Shown: positions 31,433 to 42,308, numbered from the stretch's first letter. The stretch is 64,000 nt of DNA from Alloascoidea africana (GCA_030581615.1 JAKTTT010000022.1:124001-188000), one strand, 5' to 3'. Numbers and translations are program-made. The notes: generated from the letters alone by a model not told the origin.

Positions 31433-33823
31433 ATGAAAATACAATTCTTACCAGTTTTGGCGGTAGCTGGTCTATCTGCTGTAACAAAGGCTTTGCCTCT
31501 ACCTTTTTTAAATAGTCATGAACGACGTTCTTCAGAGAGCTCTCCTGGCTATATTCACTTACCTCTTACTCAGAGAACAGTTTCTGGATCTAGTTTGAAA
31601 CGCAGAACAACTTACACTGGTATTCTCGAAAATGACATCTGGGAATACATGGCCACTTTGGAAATGGGTACTCCTTCACAAAGCGTCGAAGTGAGAATTG
31701 ATACCGGTTCAAGTGACTTGTGGATATTCAAGGCTGGACTTGAGGGAATCGACGAGAGTCTCACTTTTGATAGCTCTCAGTCATCGTCTTTTAGCGACAA
31801 TGGCACTGATTTCCTTATCAACTATGTTTCAACTACTGTTAATGGCGAGTGGGGTACTGAAACTATTCAATTCGCAGGTGCTTCTATTAAGCAACAAAGC
31901 TTTGCTCTCGTTGATACCGTCGGCGACCTGAAGGAAGGTGTTTGGGGAATTGGCTTTATGGATAACGAAGCTAGTGATACCCAATATGTAAACTTCCCGC
32001 AGAACATGGTCAATCAGGGCTATATTTCACGAAATGCCTTCTCATTGTTTTTGGACAACATTGACACCGATCAAGGATCAATAATTTTTGGCGGTGTGGA
32101 TTCTAGCAAGTATACTGGATCTCTTTACACTGTTCCCATCACTGGCTACCCCAGTTTTGCAGTTGAAATTTCCCAAATGACTCTTGGTGGAAACGTTGTT
32201 GGCAGCTCATTTGATGCTATCTTGGACACTGGAACTTCTTTAAATTATATTCCCGAAGATAGCGCTTCTGCTATCGCTTCTGCAATTGGTGCCACCTGGG
32301 ACTCAGAGGTCAAAGCCTATCTAGTTAAAGATGATCCAGGATATGACCTAACGTTCAGTTTCTCTGGTGCAGAGATTACAATGCCAAGTTCAGAGCTTTT
32401 GATGAATGCAGAAACATTTGGCATCTATGATGATGAGGTCAATTACGTTCTTATGGTCTTCCCCAATACACTAGTAAACAACTTTAATCTTCTTGGTGAT
32501 CCTTTCCTAAGATGTGCCTATGTCGTATTTGATCTAGATAATAGAGAAGTTTCTTTTGGCCAGGCCAATTGGGAGAGCACTACTTCTTCTATTACTGCCA
32601 TCACTGACGAAATTCCTGGTGCTAAACCAGCTCCTGGTGTCTCGGATTCTGATTCTTCAAGTTCTGCTTCTGCCTCTTCCTCTGCCCCAGCTTCAACATC
32701 AGAATCCACTCCCACTTCGGATTCCGTCTCTTCTGAGTTGACTCCCACCTCAGATTCAGCCTCTGCTACGGCATCAGATTCCTCTTCTGTTCCAGATTCA
32801 GCCACTCAAAACGGTCAGACAGAAAGTGCTGGCATTACCAATTCAGCCAGCTCTTTCAGCACATTGTCTCCAAAGTCTTTTAACTCTACACTATCTGCAT
32901 CCACTGAACTTGTCGTAACTTCCACCAGAGGATCTTACAATACCACAGTTGTTTCGTCAGTTGAAGCTGGACGTACAACAGCAATTCTTACGGTTACAGG
33001 AGGCGAAAAACAGGATGACGAACCAACTGTGACTGAGCACACTACTGAGCCTGCTCAACAAACGGAAACCGAAGATCTGTTTAGCATACTACCAGTTGAC
33101 ACACACGAAGAGAAAGGATTAACCTCTAATGCACAGCCAACTCCAGAAGCAACTACCAAGGCCAATGATGCTATAGAAGGTCCCAAAGTTTCCATTGTAA
33201 CAGTCGTGGTAACATATGGAGAACAGCCTGTAACGTTGACTGCACAATCTGCCAAAGTCACTTCTTCCTCTAGTATTTTGACCACCAGTTTGGCTACCGT
33301 CACCAGCGTAGTCAAACAAACAATAACCTCGAATGCAATCGTCACAGTTACAGAGCTGATTTCTGCTCCCGTTACTTCAAATGCAATTGTTACTGTAACT
33401 CACACAGCCAAGAATACAATTACTTCGAATGAAATTGTCACAATAACAGTAACTCTGGATAACACCATTGCTACCACTACCTCAAACTCTGTTGTTACTG
33501 TTGTAGACACAGTGAACGAAGTAGCTACATCCAGGACCATTGTTACAGTTTTCCAGACAGTCACAAGCATTCATGAAGTCACTACCTACCAACCAATTGT
33601 TACAACCTCTCTTGCTACGCTTACTGTTACAAGCTCCGGATATGTCCCGACGTTGGTAACTTCTACCGTTTTGGAACCTGTTCAAAGTGGAAATTGGACA
33701 AGCCCACAGCATAGCGCAATATGGAATTCTACATTTGGTACTGATAATGAATGGAACAACTCCAACTCCAGCATCCCAAGCCCCAGCGCAAGCCTATACC
33801 CTATCCGATTAAGAGGGCTCTAA
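31433..33823 (+). CDS. Yapsin-like secreted aspartyl protease with Ser/Thr-rich stalk
   Basis: A 796-residue pepsin-family (A1) protease. A signal peptide covers residues 1-19. A short propeptide ends at the dibasic site LKRR (55-58), as in Kex2-processed yapsins and SAPs. The two catalytic aspartates are Asp90 in IDTGSSDLWIF and Asp265 in LDTGTSLNYIP. The protease domain ends near residue 385 (NREVSFGQANW). A long Ser/Thr-rich region (about 395-770) follows, ending in repeats built on TSN-x-[IV]VT[VI][TV] between about 630 and 700. Such a stalk normally precedes a GPI signal, but the C-terminus (PSASLYPIRLRGL) has no hydrophobic tail. It is probably glycosylated and wall-bound or secreted. 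Intronless. Confidence 0.92.
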   Translation: MKIQFLPVLAVAGLSAVTKALPLPFLNSHERRSSESSPGYIHLPLTQRTVSGSSLKRRTTYTGILENDIWEYMATLEMGTPSQSVEVRIDTGSSDLWIFKAGLEGIDESLTFDSSQSSSFSDNGTDFLINYVSTTVNGEWGTETIQFAGASIKQQSFALVDTVGDLKEGVWGIGFMDNEASDTQYVNFPQNMVNQGYISRNAFSLFLDNIDTDQGSIIFGGVDSSKYTGSLYTVPITGYPSFAVEISQMTLGGNVVGSSFDAILDTGTSLNYIPEDSASAIASAIGATWDSEVKAYLVKDDPGYDLTFSFSGAEITMPSSELLMNAETFGIYDDEVNYVLMVFPNTLVNNFNLLGDPFLRCAYVVFDLDNREVSFGQANWESTTSSITAITDEIPGAKPAPGVSDSDSSSSASASSSAPASTSESTPTSDSVSSELTPTSDSASATASDSSSVPDSATQNGQTESAGITNSASSFSTLSPKSFNSTLSASTELVVTSTRGSYNTTVVSSVEAGRTTAILTVTGGEKQDDEPTVTEHTTEPAQQTETEDLFSILPVDTHEEKGLTSNAQPTPEATTKANDAIEGPKVSIVTVVVTYGEQPVTLTAQSAKVTSSSSILTTSLATVTSVVKQTITSNAIVTVTELISAPVTSNAIVTVTHTAKNTITSNEIVTITVTLDNTIATTTSNSVVTVVDTVNEVATSRTIVTVFQTVTSIHEVTTYQPIVTTSLATLTVTSSGYVPTLVTSTVLEPVQSGNWTSPQHSAIWNSTFGTDNEWNNSNSSIPSPSASLYPIRLRGL

Positions 33824-34371
33824 AGCTCAATTTAATGATTTTTTCATAATCCCGAGCCATATGAAGCTCTTAGAATGAAATATTAGTAATGCCATCTTAG
33901 ATCGGTTTGAGGCTGATCAAAAATCGAAACCAAGATTTGCGAGAGCTCGATAAACACTGGTCAGAGAGTGTCATATTAATTCTGTTTTGTTTTGGCTTAG
34001 TGCACTAAACGGTACCAGAATGATCTATCTTGGTTTTCTTCTATAGTTTTGTATTGTATCTCTGGATTGTCTTTTTATGTTCAAACCTTTCACTAATCAT
34101 CAGCCACCTCTTCTTAAGCTTAGCTTAGCAAATAAACATCTTTGATATCTCTGAGTTTTATTTTTATTCTATATTTAAAATTAAATGCCCTTTATTTTTA
34201 AAAATTGCAACAATTGACTCTGTATTGAACTTTAGGAAAGAGCAGAGCTCTCACTAGTGATCTAGCAGGCATTATTGTCCAAAAGGGAAGACTTTGAAAG
34301 AATCATCACAGATCGCATTAGGCCATCAGGTAAAATATCCATATTTAGTCTATACTATGTACAAGAAATAT
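33824..34371. other. Convergent 3' flanks
   Basis: 548 bp between the stops of the protease and Dug1 genes. AT-rich, with AATAAA-like and TATTTT tracts near 34130-34200 consistent with 3' ends on both strands. No gene. Confidence 0.4.
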
Positions 34372-35934
34372 CTATTCTTTTTCGGAGTCAAGCGCTGCAA
34401 CATAGTGGAGATAAGCGCCGAGTGTTTTTGTACCCTCAATGTAATTACTAACGTTTAACTTTTCATTAACAGAATGAGCACCATCATCACCTCTCCCCAT
34501 GGGCAAGAGCAGTACACTTGTTTTCAATGCTTCTTCAAAAGTCAAAGTGATAGGAATGCTTCCTCCTTCCCTCGTCAAATCAGGCTCCACGCCCCATACA
34601 GCTTTTGTAGCATGGCGGGCAGCTGTAAAGTTGAAGTTGTCCGGATTTGTGTACCAGTATGCTCCATCATGAACTAACTCTACCTCAAGTTTGTTCTTTG
34701 AATGGAGACCGGCAAAAACACTTTTAATGTAATCAAACACAAGCTTGTCAAGTTTACTCGACTCGATATTCGGCACTGTTCTAATAGAGAACTTCCCAAT
34801 CACCCGGTGAGGAATAACAGTTTTGGCACCACCTGCTGAAAATGCACCCTCTATCCCATGTAATGAGAGTGAAGGATACCGCCATCTACCCATTAAAGTC
34901 TCTTTGGCAGTTTCAAAAAGATTGGAATTTGAACCCGTTGCTTCATTCAACTCTGAGTTTTCAAAATGTATCTTTTCATAGATTTGACTTTCTTCTGAAG
35001 TCACAGGCGCGACCATTTCGTAAACCCCAGGAATCTGAATATTCCCATTTGGAGAAACCAAATTGGACATGACGTGTATCAAGTCCGTCATTGGTTCAGC
35101 CACAACACCACCAAATAGCCCAGAGTGCAAATCAGCAGCGGGACCTTCTACAGAAACTTGGTAGTAGTTGCAACCCCGAAGGCCATAGGTCAAAACTGGA
35201 TGCTTTGTGCCTAGCCAGTAGTTATCCGAAATACAGACGGCGTCAACTCCTTTAAAATATTGTGATGCCTCACTTTTGACCAAACCATCTAGGCCAAGCG
35301 ATCCACTCTCCTCCATCCCTTCCAAACAAAATAGTAAATTAACCGGAAGTTCCAGTTGGGCCTCTTGATGTGCCTGAATGACGTTCAACCAGCCCATCAC
35401 GGGCCCTTTATCATCTGTAACACCTCTACCAATCAACTTTTCTCCGTCATTGACCAACAGAAAAGGATCACAAGGCCACCCGTCTTCAATAACTGCAGGT
35501 TGGACATCATAATGTCCATACACTAAGATTGTTTTCTTGGAGTCGTCTGAGCCAAATCGAGCCAAAATTATAGGAGGCAAGCTCAACTCTCGATTGGACG
35601 TCGAAGGCTGTAATCCCAGATCCTTGATTTGAACATCTTGCGCTTTTAAATTCTTCAACTCTTCTGTCAAAAATTCTGCCATCTTGAACACCTGTGGGCG
35701 TAGCGATTCATCTCCTGATACAGAGGGAATAGCCACTGCATTTGTCAATCTTTCTAGGAACTTTGGTTTTAAGCTGTCAATTTGGGAAAATAAAGGTCTC
35801 AGCGCCTCAGGTTCTTTTACTGATGCTGAAAGTGGGGATACATGGACATGCCTTTTCAAACCATATTTATACAATTGAACTTTAGGGAGCTTGTAACGAA
35901 TTCTATTCGGCTTGGGACATATACTTCTCCACAT
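34372..35934 (-). CDS. DUG1: M20 metallodipeptidase, Dug1/CNDP type
   Basis: A 520-residue M20 family di-zinc peptidase. Dug1 (481 residues) is the Cys-Gly dipeptidase that finishes glutathione degradation. Metal-site motifs are present: GHYDVQPA (His141, Asp143), GVTDDKGPV, LFCLEGMEESGS with the catalytic and metal Glu pair, and near the C-terminus GDDGAHSVNEKL with the last His. The dimerisation-domain motif GPAADLHSGLFGG is also present. It differs from yeast Dug1 by an N-terminal extension of about 38 residues (MWRSICPKPNRIRYKLPKVQ...), basic and free of acids, which could be a mitochondrial presequence; the next in-frame ATG lies well inside the domain. Location in mitochondria is therefore possible but unproven. 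Confidence 0.9.
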   Translation of the reverse strand: MWRSICPKPNRIRYKLPKVQLYKYGLKRHVHVSPLSASVKEPEALRPLFSQIDSLKPKFLERLTNAVAIPSVSGDESLRPQVFKMAEFLTEELKNLKAQDVQIKDLGLQPSTSNRELSLPPIILARFGSDDSKKTILVYGHYDVQPAVIEDGWPCDPFLLVNDGEKLIGRGVTDDKGPVMGWLNVIQAHQEAQLELPVNLLFCLEGMEESGSLGLDGLVKSEASQYFKGVDAVCISDNYWLGTKHPVLTYGLRGCNYYQVSVEGPAADLHSGLFGGVVAEPMTDLIHVMSNLVSPNGNIQIPGVYEMVAPVTSEESQIYEKIHFENSELNEATGSNSNLFETAKETLMGRWRYPSLSLHGIEGAFSAGGAKTVIPHRVIGKFSIRTVPNIESSKLDKLVFDYIKSVFAGLHSKNKLEVELVHDGAYWYTNPDNFNFTAARHATKAVWGVEPDLTREGGSIPITLTFEEALKTSVLLLPMGRGDDGAHSVNEKLNVSNYIEGTKTLGAYLHYVAALDSEKE

Positions 35935-36698
35935 AATGCATAGACAAGATATTGGAATATGGGGAATTCAAATTCAATAAGTATCCTCTTAACTGAACAA
36001 GCAAAGGAACAAGCACTAGACAGCACCCTTGCCGATAGTTCACCGACCTGAGGATTATGAGAGTGATGATATTCTACAACTGGTTGTGGTTTTGACCAAA
36101 TGAGAGAGACTCCCATCTAAGGAGGGTTACCCCCAGGCATTTTGGCTATGGCTCCTTCCACAATTATAGCTAACATTGACAAATGGCCTATCAAGAGCTG
36201 GTAATGAAGTTGGCTTATTTTCAGTCTGTTCGTTTCTTTTGGACTACACAGGATGTTTGTGATCCTCTACAATTGGAGAGATCACTATTCACTACAATAC
36301 ATACAATCTGCAAGTGTTTACTGTATCCGTTGAGGGGTTTATATTAATCTAGTTATAAGAATAAAACAGAAATGATAAACAAGCAATAGTCGACAAAAGC
36401 TTTGTAAAAACCATATTCGTAACAACAAAACCGTGGGCAAAAATAAAAAAATCAAAGCAGACATATAGATATACAGCCGGAGCCAGTCTCTGAGTGGAAG
36501 GTTTGAAAGCCATCAATATCTAATAAAATAGATGATGAAACATTTAACAAGAAAATGCAGTTGAGGCAATAATCATTAAAACTTTCATAATAAAAGAACA
36601 ATGGGTGAGAGGGGGAAAAGACATTTTGAGAGGAAGCTCCTTTTTAAGAATTTTTCTTTTACTGTATCCCAATTTAATGGTGCAACCATGAGAATAAC
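35935..36698. other. Intergenic region between SAH1 3' end and DUG1 start
   Basis: 764 bp. Holds the DUG1 promoter and the SAH1 3' flank; the SAH1-proximal part is A-rich. No gene or clear motif. Confidence 0.4.
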
Positions 36699-38048
36699 TT
36701 AGTATCTGTAGATCTCACTCTTGTAGGGACCTTCAATTGGAACACCAAGGTACTCAGATTGAACAGGAGTCAAAGTGGTCAACCTAGCACCCAAATGATC
36801 CAGGTGGAGCTTGGCAACAGTCTCGTCCAAAATCTTGGGCAAGACATGGACGTCAACACCAAATGAACCAGATTTGGCAAATTCAACAAACTTCTTGTGG
36901 AATTCAGCATCTTTGGACTTGTAAAGTGCAATCTGGGCCAAGACCTGGTTGGAGAACGAGCAGGACATAACGAAAGAAGAGTGACCTGTGGCACATCCCA
37001 AATTAACGAGACGGCCCTCAGCCAAAAGAATAATGTGTCTTCCGTTGTCCAACAAGTATCTGTCAACCTGAGGCTTGATGTTAACGACAGACTTGGCGTT
37101 GGCCTTGATCCAAGCAACATCAATTTCAATATCAAAATGACCAATGTTACAGACAATAGCATCATTGGGCATCTTGATGAAGTGCTCACCAGTAATGATG
37201 TCACGGCAGCCAGTGGTGGTGACAAAGATCTGACCAATAGAAGTGACATCGTTCAGGGGTGCAACCTCATAACCAGAGACAGCAGCCTGAAGAGCATTGA
37301 TAGGATCAATCTCAGAAACAATAACACGGGCACCCATTCCACGGAGAGCCATGGCACATCCCTTTCCAACGTCACCAAAGCCAGCAACAACGGCGACCTT
37401 TCCGGCGATCATAACATCAGTGGCCCTCTTGATTCCATCGATCAAGGACTCACGGCATCCGTACAAGTTATCAAACTTGGACTTGGTGACAGAGTCATTG
37501 ACGTTGATGGCTGGAACCTTGAGCTTTCCATCCTTCAACATCTTGTAAAGGTGATGTACCCCTGTGGTAGTTTCCTCGGAAAGACCAAAACAGTCCTCGA
37601 GCATTTCAGGGTATTTCTCATGAACCAACGAGGTCAAATCACCACCGTCGTCAAGGATCAAGTTCAGTTTCTTTCCATCCTTGAAAGAGAACAATTGTTG
37701 CTCAATACACCACAAGTACTCCTCCTCGGTCTCTCCCTTCCAGGCGAAAACAGGAACGCCAGCAGCTGCAATTGCGGCAGCAGCATGATCCTGGGTGGAG
37801 AAAATGTTACACGAGGACCAAGTGACTTCGGCACCAAGAGCAACCAAGGTCTCAATCAGAACAGCGGTCTGAATGGTCATATGCAAACAGCCGGCGATCC
37901 TAGCACCTTTCAATGGCTGGGCTTCGGCGTATTTGTGACGGATCTGAATAAGACCGGGCATCTCGTTTTCGGCAAGTTCAATTTCCTTTCTGCCGAAGGC
38001 AGCAAGGCTGATATCGGCGACCTTGTAAGTAGCAGCTGGAGCACTCAT
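36699..38048 (-). CDS. SAH1: S-adenosyl-L-homocysteine hydrolase
   Basis: A 449-residue cytosolic enzyme, same length as yeast Sah1, that splits S-adenosylhomocysteine into adenosine and homocysteine and so sustains methylation. The full family pattern is present: [35 protein letters not shown], the catalytic block [11 protein letters not shown] and [14 protein letters not shown], the NAD-binding glycine motif [13 protein letters not shown] near residues 219-231, and the C-terminal [11 protein letters not shown]...[17 protein letters not shown] that reaches into the partner subunit. The strong bias to C/G-ending codons such as AAG and GTC suggests high expression. The open antisense frame is a shadow of this bias. 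A CACGTG at 38399-38404 lies upstream. Confidence 0.98.
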   Translation of the reverse strand: MSAPAATYKVADISLAAFGRKEIELAENEMPGLIQIRHKYAEAQPLKGARIAGCLHMTIQTAVLIETLVALGAEVTWSSCNIFSTQDHAAAAIAAAGVPVFAWKGETEEEYLWCIEQQLFSFKDGKKLNLILDDGGDLTSLVHEKYPEMLEDCFGLSEETTTGVHHLYKMLKDGKLKVPAINVNDSVTKSKFDNLYGCRESLIDGIKRATDVMIAGKVAVVAGFGDVGKGCAMALRGMGARVIVSEIDPINALQAAVSGYEVAPLNDVTSIGQIFVTTTGCRDIITGEHFIKMPNDAIVCNIGHFDIEIDVAWIKANAKSVVNIKPQVDRYLLDNGRHIILLAEGRLVNLGCATGHSSFVMSCSFSNQVLAQIALYKSKDAEFHKKFVEFAKSGSFGVDVHVLPKILDETVAKLHLDHLGARLTTLTPVQSEYLGVPIEGPYKSEIYRY

Positions 38049-38719
38049 TGCAGATAAAAGAGTCCGAACAAGAGAAAACGAGGTGAGTGAAGAGGTTCAA
38101 GAGTAATACCAGGGGTATATGAGAAGGGAAAAAGGAATGGAGTTGAAAAAAAAACTGCTAAAATACTGAAAACCCGGCCGGGTAATTAAAAGCATGGAGC
38201 GATCTGCCAATAAACCGCATTCAAAGTACGAATTACTAGTGGAGAATGAATTTTAAGGGGACAAATACCTAGCCCTTGATCTCTACAGTGAATTAATCGA
38301 GATTCCTGATCAATGTCTTTTCTCGGTTTATGGTAACCAAAGAAAACGGCTTGTGAACAGATCTTTGGACTCTGCGTGTATTGTGATCTCGAAGAAAACA
38401 CGTGCTTGCGAGGCACCAACGTTGAGTTCTCAAAGTGGAATAGCCGACCAAATTGGAAACTTCAAAATAGCAGCTCTCACTCACTCTGAGTAGACAAACA
38501 GAAAAGATCAAGATTTATTCAAGTTTAGTAGCCTAGGTAAATCAAACAAGTTGGAATAAATACCAAGAATATTTTTCTAAGCGATAACTTGTATTTATAA
38601 TCTTTTAAAAACCTTACAGTACCATTATCCAATTGCTTCTCCCGAACCAGATCCAATCCATGTTGGATCAAAGGGAAAAGGACAGTAACGCTTATGGACT
38701 CTAGAAACAAAATCACCAC
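38049..38719. other. SAH1 promoter and ARC35 3' flank
   Basis: 671 bp between two minus-strand genes. It contains the CACGTG at 38399-38404. Short overlapping frames here carry no motif. Confidence 0.4.
38399..38404. promoter_or_regulatory. CACGTG E-box upstream of SAH1
   Basis: A palindromic CACGTG lies 351-356 bp upstream of the SAH1 ATG. In yeast, Cbf1 (sulfur/methionine regulon) and Ino2-Ino4 (phospholipid regulon) bind such cores, and SAH1 belongs to methyl-cycle metabolism. A 6-bp palindrome can occur by chance. Confidence 0.3.
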
Positions 38720-39789
38720 TTAAACTCTACTTTCAAATCTCCTTCCGGTGGCAGTCTTTCTTTCCTTCTCTGCGTTCTCTGGCTTTGCTCTATTCAAGAC
38801 TTTCAAAAACTCACTGACACGGAAACGCATTCTGGAGTGCATATAAGCCTTGGAACATTTGATGTGATAGTGGAAGTAATCTCTAAAAGTTTGGATATGG
38901 CTAATGCATGTTTCTCTTCTCTGTGGCGCCAAGTGACGAGGGAACAGAACTAGAAGCATGTTAGTGATTCCATATGGAAACAAGATAAGGGACGATAGTC
39001 ATACCGAAAGTGATGAACCCAAGGTCATCAGAGGCCCTAACTCCAGGGACATTACGGATCTCTAGCGGGGGTTCTCGATGAGAGAACAAGACCTGGGGCG
39101 CATTTTGAATAGCTCTTCTTCTAGCGTCGACAAACTCCTACATTCCACCAGTTAGTCAAAAGTCCGCTCTGTCCTAGCAATTCTCTGGTACTTACTTGCA
39201 AAAAAACCTTTCCAAATATTCTGTCCGTTTCATCCTTGAAAACAGTAGAAAAGATAACTGTTACTCGGTCGTGAGAAGGCTTGATAAAGATTGATTCCTC
39301 ATCCCTATAGTGAATAGCCATAACCTCAACACCGGAATCTTCTGGAGCATAAAGATCCAATGCCTTGCTGCTTGCCTCTGCAGCCAGCTCATCAAATTTA
39401 TTGAATGCCAGAGCAAAAGGTGCTGCAAGAGCATTTCTCTTTAATAGTGCAATTTTATCAATAAGGGCAGTTCTTTCCTCCAATGTGTCTGGGAGATTCT
39501 CCAAGTCCAGAACCAATGAAAAGTTGTAACCTGGTTCTGGAGGGTTCAGTTCATATTTGCCATATTCTTTTCTTAATGTTTCATGGACACCGTATTTCTC
39601 CAAATCCTGGAAACATTTGATATACAAGGAGATCACAATCTTCGTTTTGGACTCTGGGGTTGAAATATGAAAGGTGACCTTGTCAAAATCCGAAATGATC
39701 TGATCCAGGGAGATTGGACTCGCGTCAAAAGCCAATCGTTCAGTTAGAATTGACTGAATCAGTAAATTGTGATATTGGAGTAAAAGCAT
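38720..39789 (-). CDS. ARC35: Arp2/3 complex subunit ARPC2 (p34)
   Basis: A 318-residue core subunit of the Arp2/3 actin-nucleating complex. Three exons: 39789-39196, 39137-39005 and 38949-38720. Intron 1 (58 nt) has donor GTAAGT, branch GACTAAC and acceptor TGTAG. Intron 2 (55 nt) has donor GTATGA, branch CACTAAC and acceptor TCTAG. The joined protein begins [20 protein letters not shown] and, across the junctions, reads [26 protein letters not shown] and [21 protein letters not shown], exactly the ARPC2 order. It ends [20 protein letters not shown] ... [11 protein letters not shown], the conserved C-terminal helix. Human ARPC2 has 300 residues and yeast Arc35 342. Divergent from RSM19. Confidence 0.96.
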
Positions 39790-40163
39790 TGTTTGCGTCT
39801 ATGATATGTGATATCTTGCTTTTTGTTTGGATTGGATTTGGCAATGTCGAACAAAGGTAAACTCGCCACAATTAGAAATACGGATCTGTTCCTGCAAATT
39901 GAAGAGTTTGGATTTTTTTTAAAAAATGCCTTCCTTCTATTTCCCCCCTAGATCCAATGACCGCAGGAAGATATCCAGTTGAGTAGAATAGTGTGTTGAG
40001 CTGTCCTCACAAAGTCAGGATGGCGGCTCTGCCTCCTCCTGAATGGGCCCGGGCGCAGCGTTCCGAAACTTCCGGGAAAATGGGTCAAATCAACTCTACA
40101 CTCACACGCCAAAGGGGAAAAGATCAACTTGACCACCATTTTGGAGCCAGACAAGATTATATA
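39790..40163. other. Divergent promoter of ARC35 and RSM19
   Basis: 374 bp. Includes a short GC-rich patch (40020-40080) just before RSM19. That patch is in frame with RSM19 and has upstream ATGs, so a longer RSM19 start cannot be wholly excluded. Confidence 0.4.
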
Positions 40164-40536
40164 ATGAGACCCGCTTTGCGATTACTGAAAGGCCGATCGG
40201 CATGGAAAGGTATGTGAGGTTGTCAACAGTTTTTGTTTTCTCCATCCTACAGAGAAAAATTCTATCAGAGTAACTAACCCTTGAACTTGAATAAAAAAAC
40301 GAATAGGTCCACATGTTGTCCCATTGCCAGTGGCTCACGCAATAAAAACAAACACTCCAGTTCGAACGAATGCAAGGAGTTGTACAATCTTGCCACAGTT
40401 TGTTGGCGTCAAGTTCCAAGTACACAATGGGAAAGAGTACGTTCAGTTCGAGGTCACTGAAAACATGGTTGGATATAAACTTGGGGAATTTGTGCCCACG
40501 AGAAAGCGATTCCAATACGGCAAGAACCAGAAATGA
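40164..40536 (+). CDS. RSM19: Mitochondrial ribosomal protein S19 (uS19m)
   Basis: A 91-residue mitochondrial small-subunit protein, the same length as S. cerevisiae Rsm19. Exons are 40164-40209 and 40307-40536. The 97-nt intron has donor GTATGT, branch AACTAACC near 40272-40279 and acceptor ATAG. The joined protein starts [29 protein letters not shown] and continues [40 protein letters not shown] and EFVPTRKRF, the S19 signature region. The intron splits a Gly codon (phase 1). In-frame ATGs exist upstream (for example at 40020), but the chosen start gives the family length. Confidence 0.95.
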
Positions 40537-41063
40537 TTCAAGTTGAGGAAAGATGAGAAAAAACGAACCGACATTGTATATAAATTGAGAGTTGGAATTG
40601 GTGCATTCAATTATTCTCAGATGATAGACAGGTGGAGAACTGCCTAAATTTTATAATATACTGTTTTAACATTCATGCTCAACTACAGTATTTATCATGG
40701 AACTAACTATCCAAGAGTGGCCAATAAAATGATGATAGAATGAGGTATCTCCCACTGTAAGGTATGACTTGTAGACATGGGGAATTTTGGGCTTGGTCTT
40801 CTCGTCATTTCTCAAATCTTAGTTCTCACTGTTTTTTGGCCGCAAAGAAATCCACCCACTCTGCTACCATGACAAATAGGCAATCAACCATTCCCACTTG
40901 CTTTCCAATCTATCAATTTGTCTGGTGAGCTCAAGTAAATGTTTATCAATTTGTAAAACTTTACAAATTTTTGGTTGGTGTGTCAGAACACCCATACGCC
41001 CACACTCATATAGACCAGTCAAGGTCATCTCTTGTCTTCTTTCAACATGATGTGAGAGAAGAG
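40537..41063. other. Intergenic region, RSM19 to the Es2-type gene
   Basis: 527 bp. The last 90 bases are in frame with the downstream gene but contain no ATG in that frame. Nothing else recognised. Confidence 0.4.
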
Positions 41064-42308
41064 ATGGAAGAAGAAGAATACATACGGAAAGCTCAAGAAA
41101 TAATTAAAAGAGATTATTTTACCGCTCCATTATGCACATTAATATCCTCTTCTTCGTTGGTCTCTGGTTCAAAGAATGAGCCACAGACGCACTCACAGTC
41201 ACAGTCACAGTCACAACAGTTGGGCCAATATAAAAATGGCAGATTTCTAGATGATTTTTTCGCAGAGGTTAATTCCGAGGACAATGTATCATTTGATCAG
41301 ATTCTTAAAGATCAAAAGATAAGGAAAAGAGCAACCGGTTCTCATTTTTATGATGCATGTGAAAAAACGAATGAAAAGTCAAAAACAGCAAAACTTTTGG
41401 GAATGGGGATACATGATAATGACAAACAATTGAATGCAGCGCAGTTACGTATTGAAGATGGAAAGCAAAATTTTCAACAGAAACGAATAATGTCTAGTGG
41501 ATCGGGTTTCATCGGTACAAAAAAGTACACGGGGGAACCGGAGAGCGTTCAAGAAGCAGGGCCAACAGATAGTGGCAACGACCAAGAAGGATCATCAGCA
41601 GATATGATGGCACAACGACTAGAAGACAAACGACCAAGTACACTATCTTCATGGGAAGCAACACCCAAGAATTCTCTCATGTTTCATCCAGATGCACATA
41701 AAAGTGGGCTTGGAGAGGAACAGATTAAGAGTCAGGCACGACGAGAAATCGTCAGAGAGAACGTCCATGTTCAACAGACACGGACTCAGGAGCTACAACG
41801 GGCAAGAGCAAAAAGACAAGAAAGGATAGGTAACGAAATAGTGGAGATTGATGATAATGGAGAGCCGACAGTGGATGGCTACACATTTATCGACCCTGCT
41901 TCAGTTTCCAAAGAGTTTAAAATCCAGGATCAGACCCACCGTGAACAACTACACGACAGGCTGGTAGAGCAAAGAGCGAAAAGGAGGAAACAACTAAAGG
42001 AGCAAACCTGTTCAAGCAAGGTTATTTCTGGAGGTTCCACCACCAGTACACCCACATCACCTTTTGAAACACCTTTAAGGGCAAAGTCAAGACTTCAATC
42101 TCCAGCGTCTGTTCGGCTATGGGGGAATATATCAAAGAATGCTCAGAATAGGACTGGAGCAGCGATGTTAACGCCATTATCAAAACTACAACTGGCAGGA
42201 GACCGATCTTTACCATTAATACGATCAGGAGTGGCATCTGAGACCGGCTCACCTCGAGTGTTCACAATTAACCATAATGATATTAAAGTTAAAAAAAGAC
42301 AAAGATAG
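41064..42308 (+). CDS. Es2/DGCR14 family spliceosome-associated protein
   Basis: A 414-residue nuclear protein of the Es2 (DGCR14; S. pombe Bis1) family, which associates with the spliceosomal C complex. Family blocks in order: EEYIRKAQEIIKRDYFTAPL at the N-terminus (like EDYVEGLSKIIQRDFFP), FLDDFFAEVNSEDNVSFDQI near residues 60-80, the Trp-containing block STLSSWEATPKNSLMFHPDA near 190-210, DGYTFIDPASVSKEFKIQD near 270, and the basic HREQLHDRLVEQRAKRRKQL block. A SQSQSQSQ run comes from a CAGTCA hexamer array near 41200. The frame is open 31 codons upstream without an ATG, so I start at the first ATG. Confidence 0.88.
   Translation: MEEEEYIRKAQEIIKRDYFTAPLCTLISSSSLVSGSKNEPQTHSQSQSQSQQLGQYKNGRFLDDFFAEVNSEDNVSFDQILKDQKIRKRATGSHFYDACEKTNEKSKTAKLLGMGIHDNDKQLNAAQLRIEDGKQNFQQKRIMSSGSGFIGTKKYTGEPESVQEAGPTDSGNDQEGSSADMMAQRLEDKRPSTLSSWEATPKNSLMFHPDAHKSGLGEEQIKSQARREIVRENVHVQQTRTQELQRARAKRQERIGNEIVEIDDNGEPTVDGYTFIDPASVSKEFKIQDQTHREQLHDRLVEQRAKRRKQLKEQTCSSKVISGGSTTSTPTSPFETPLRAKSRLQSPASVRLWGNISKNAQNRTGAAMLTPLSKLQLAGDRSLPLIRSGVASETGSPRVFTINHNDIKVKKRQR

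Noticed and set aside
36897-38057. 386-codon open frame antisense to SAH1
   Set aside because: It mirrors the SAH1 coding sequence exactly, has no motif, and arises from the gene's biased codon use.
39993-40163. Longer N-terminus for RSM19 from upstream in-frame ATGs
   Set aside because: The 91-residue form equals the known family length, and the upstream part has no presequence-like or conserved character.
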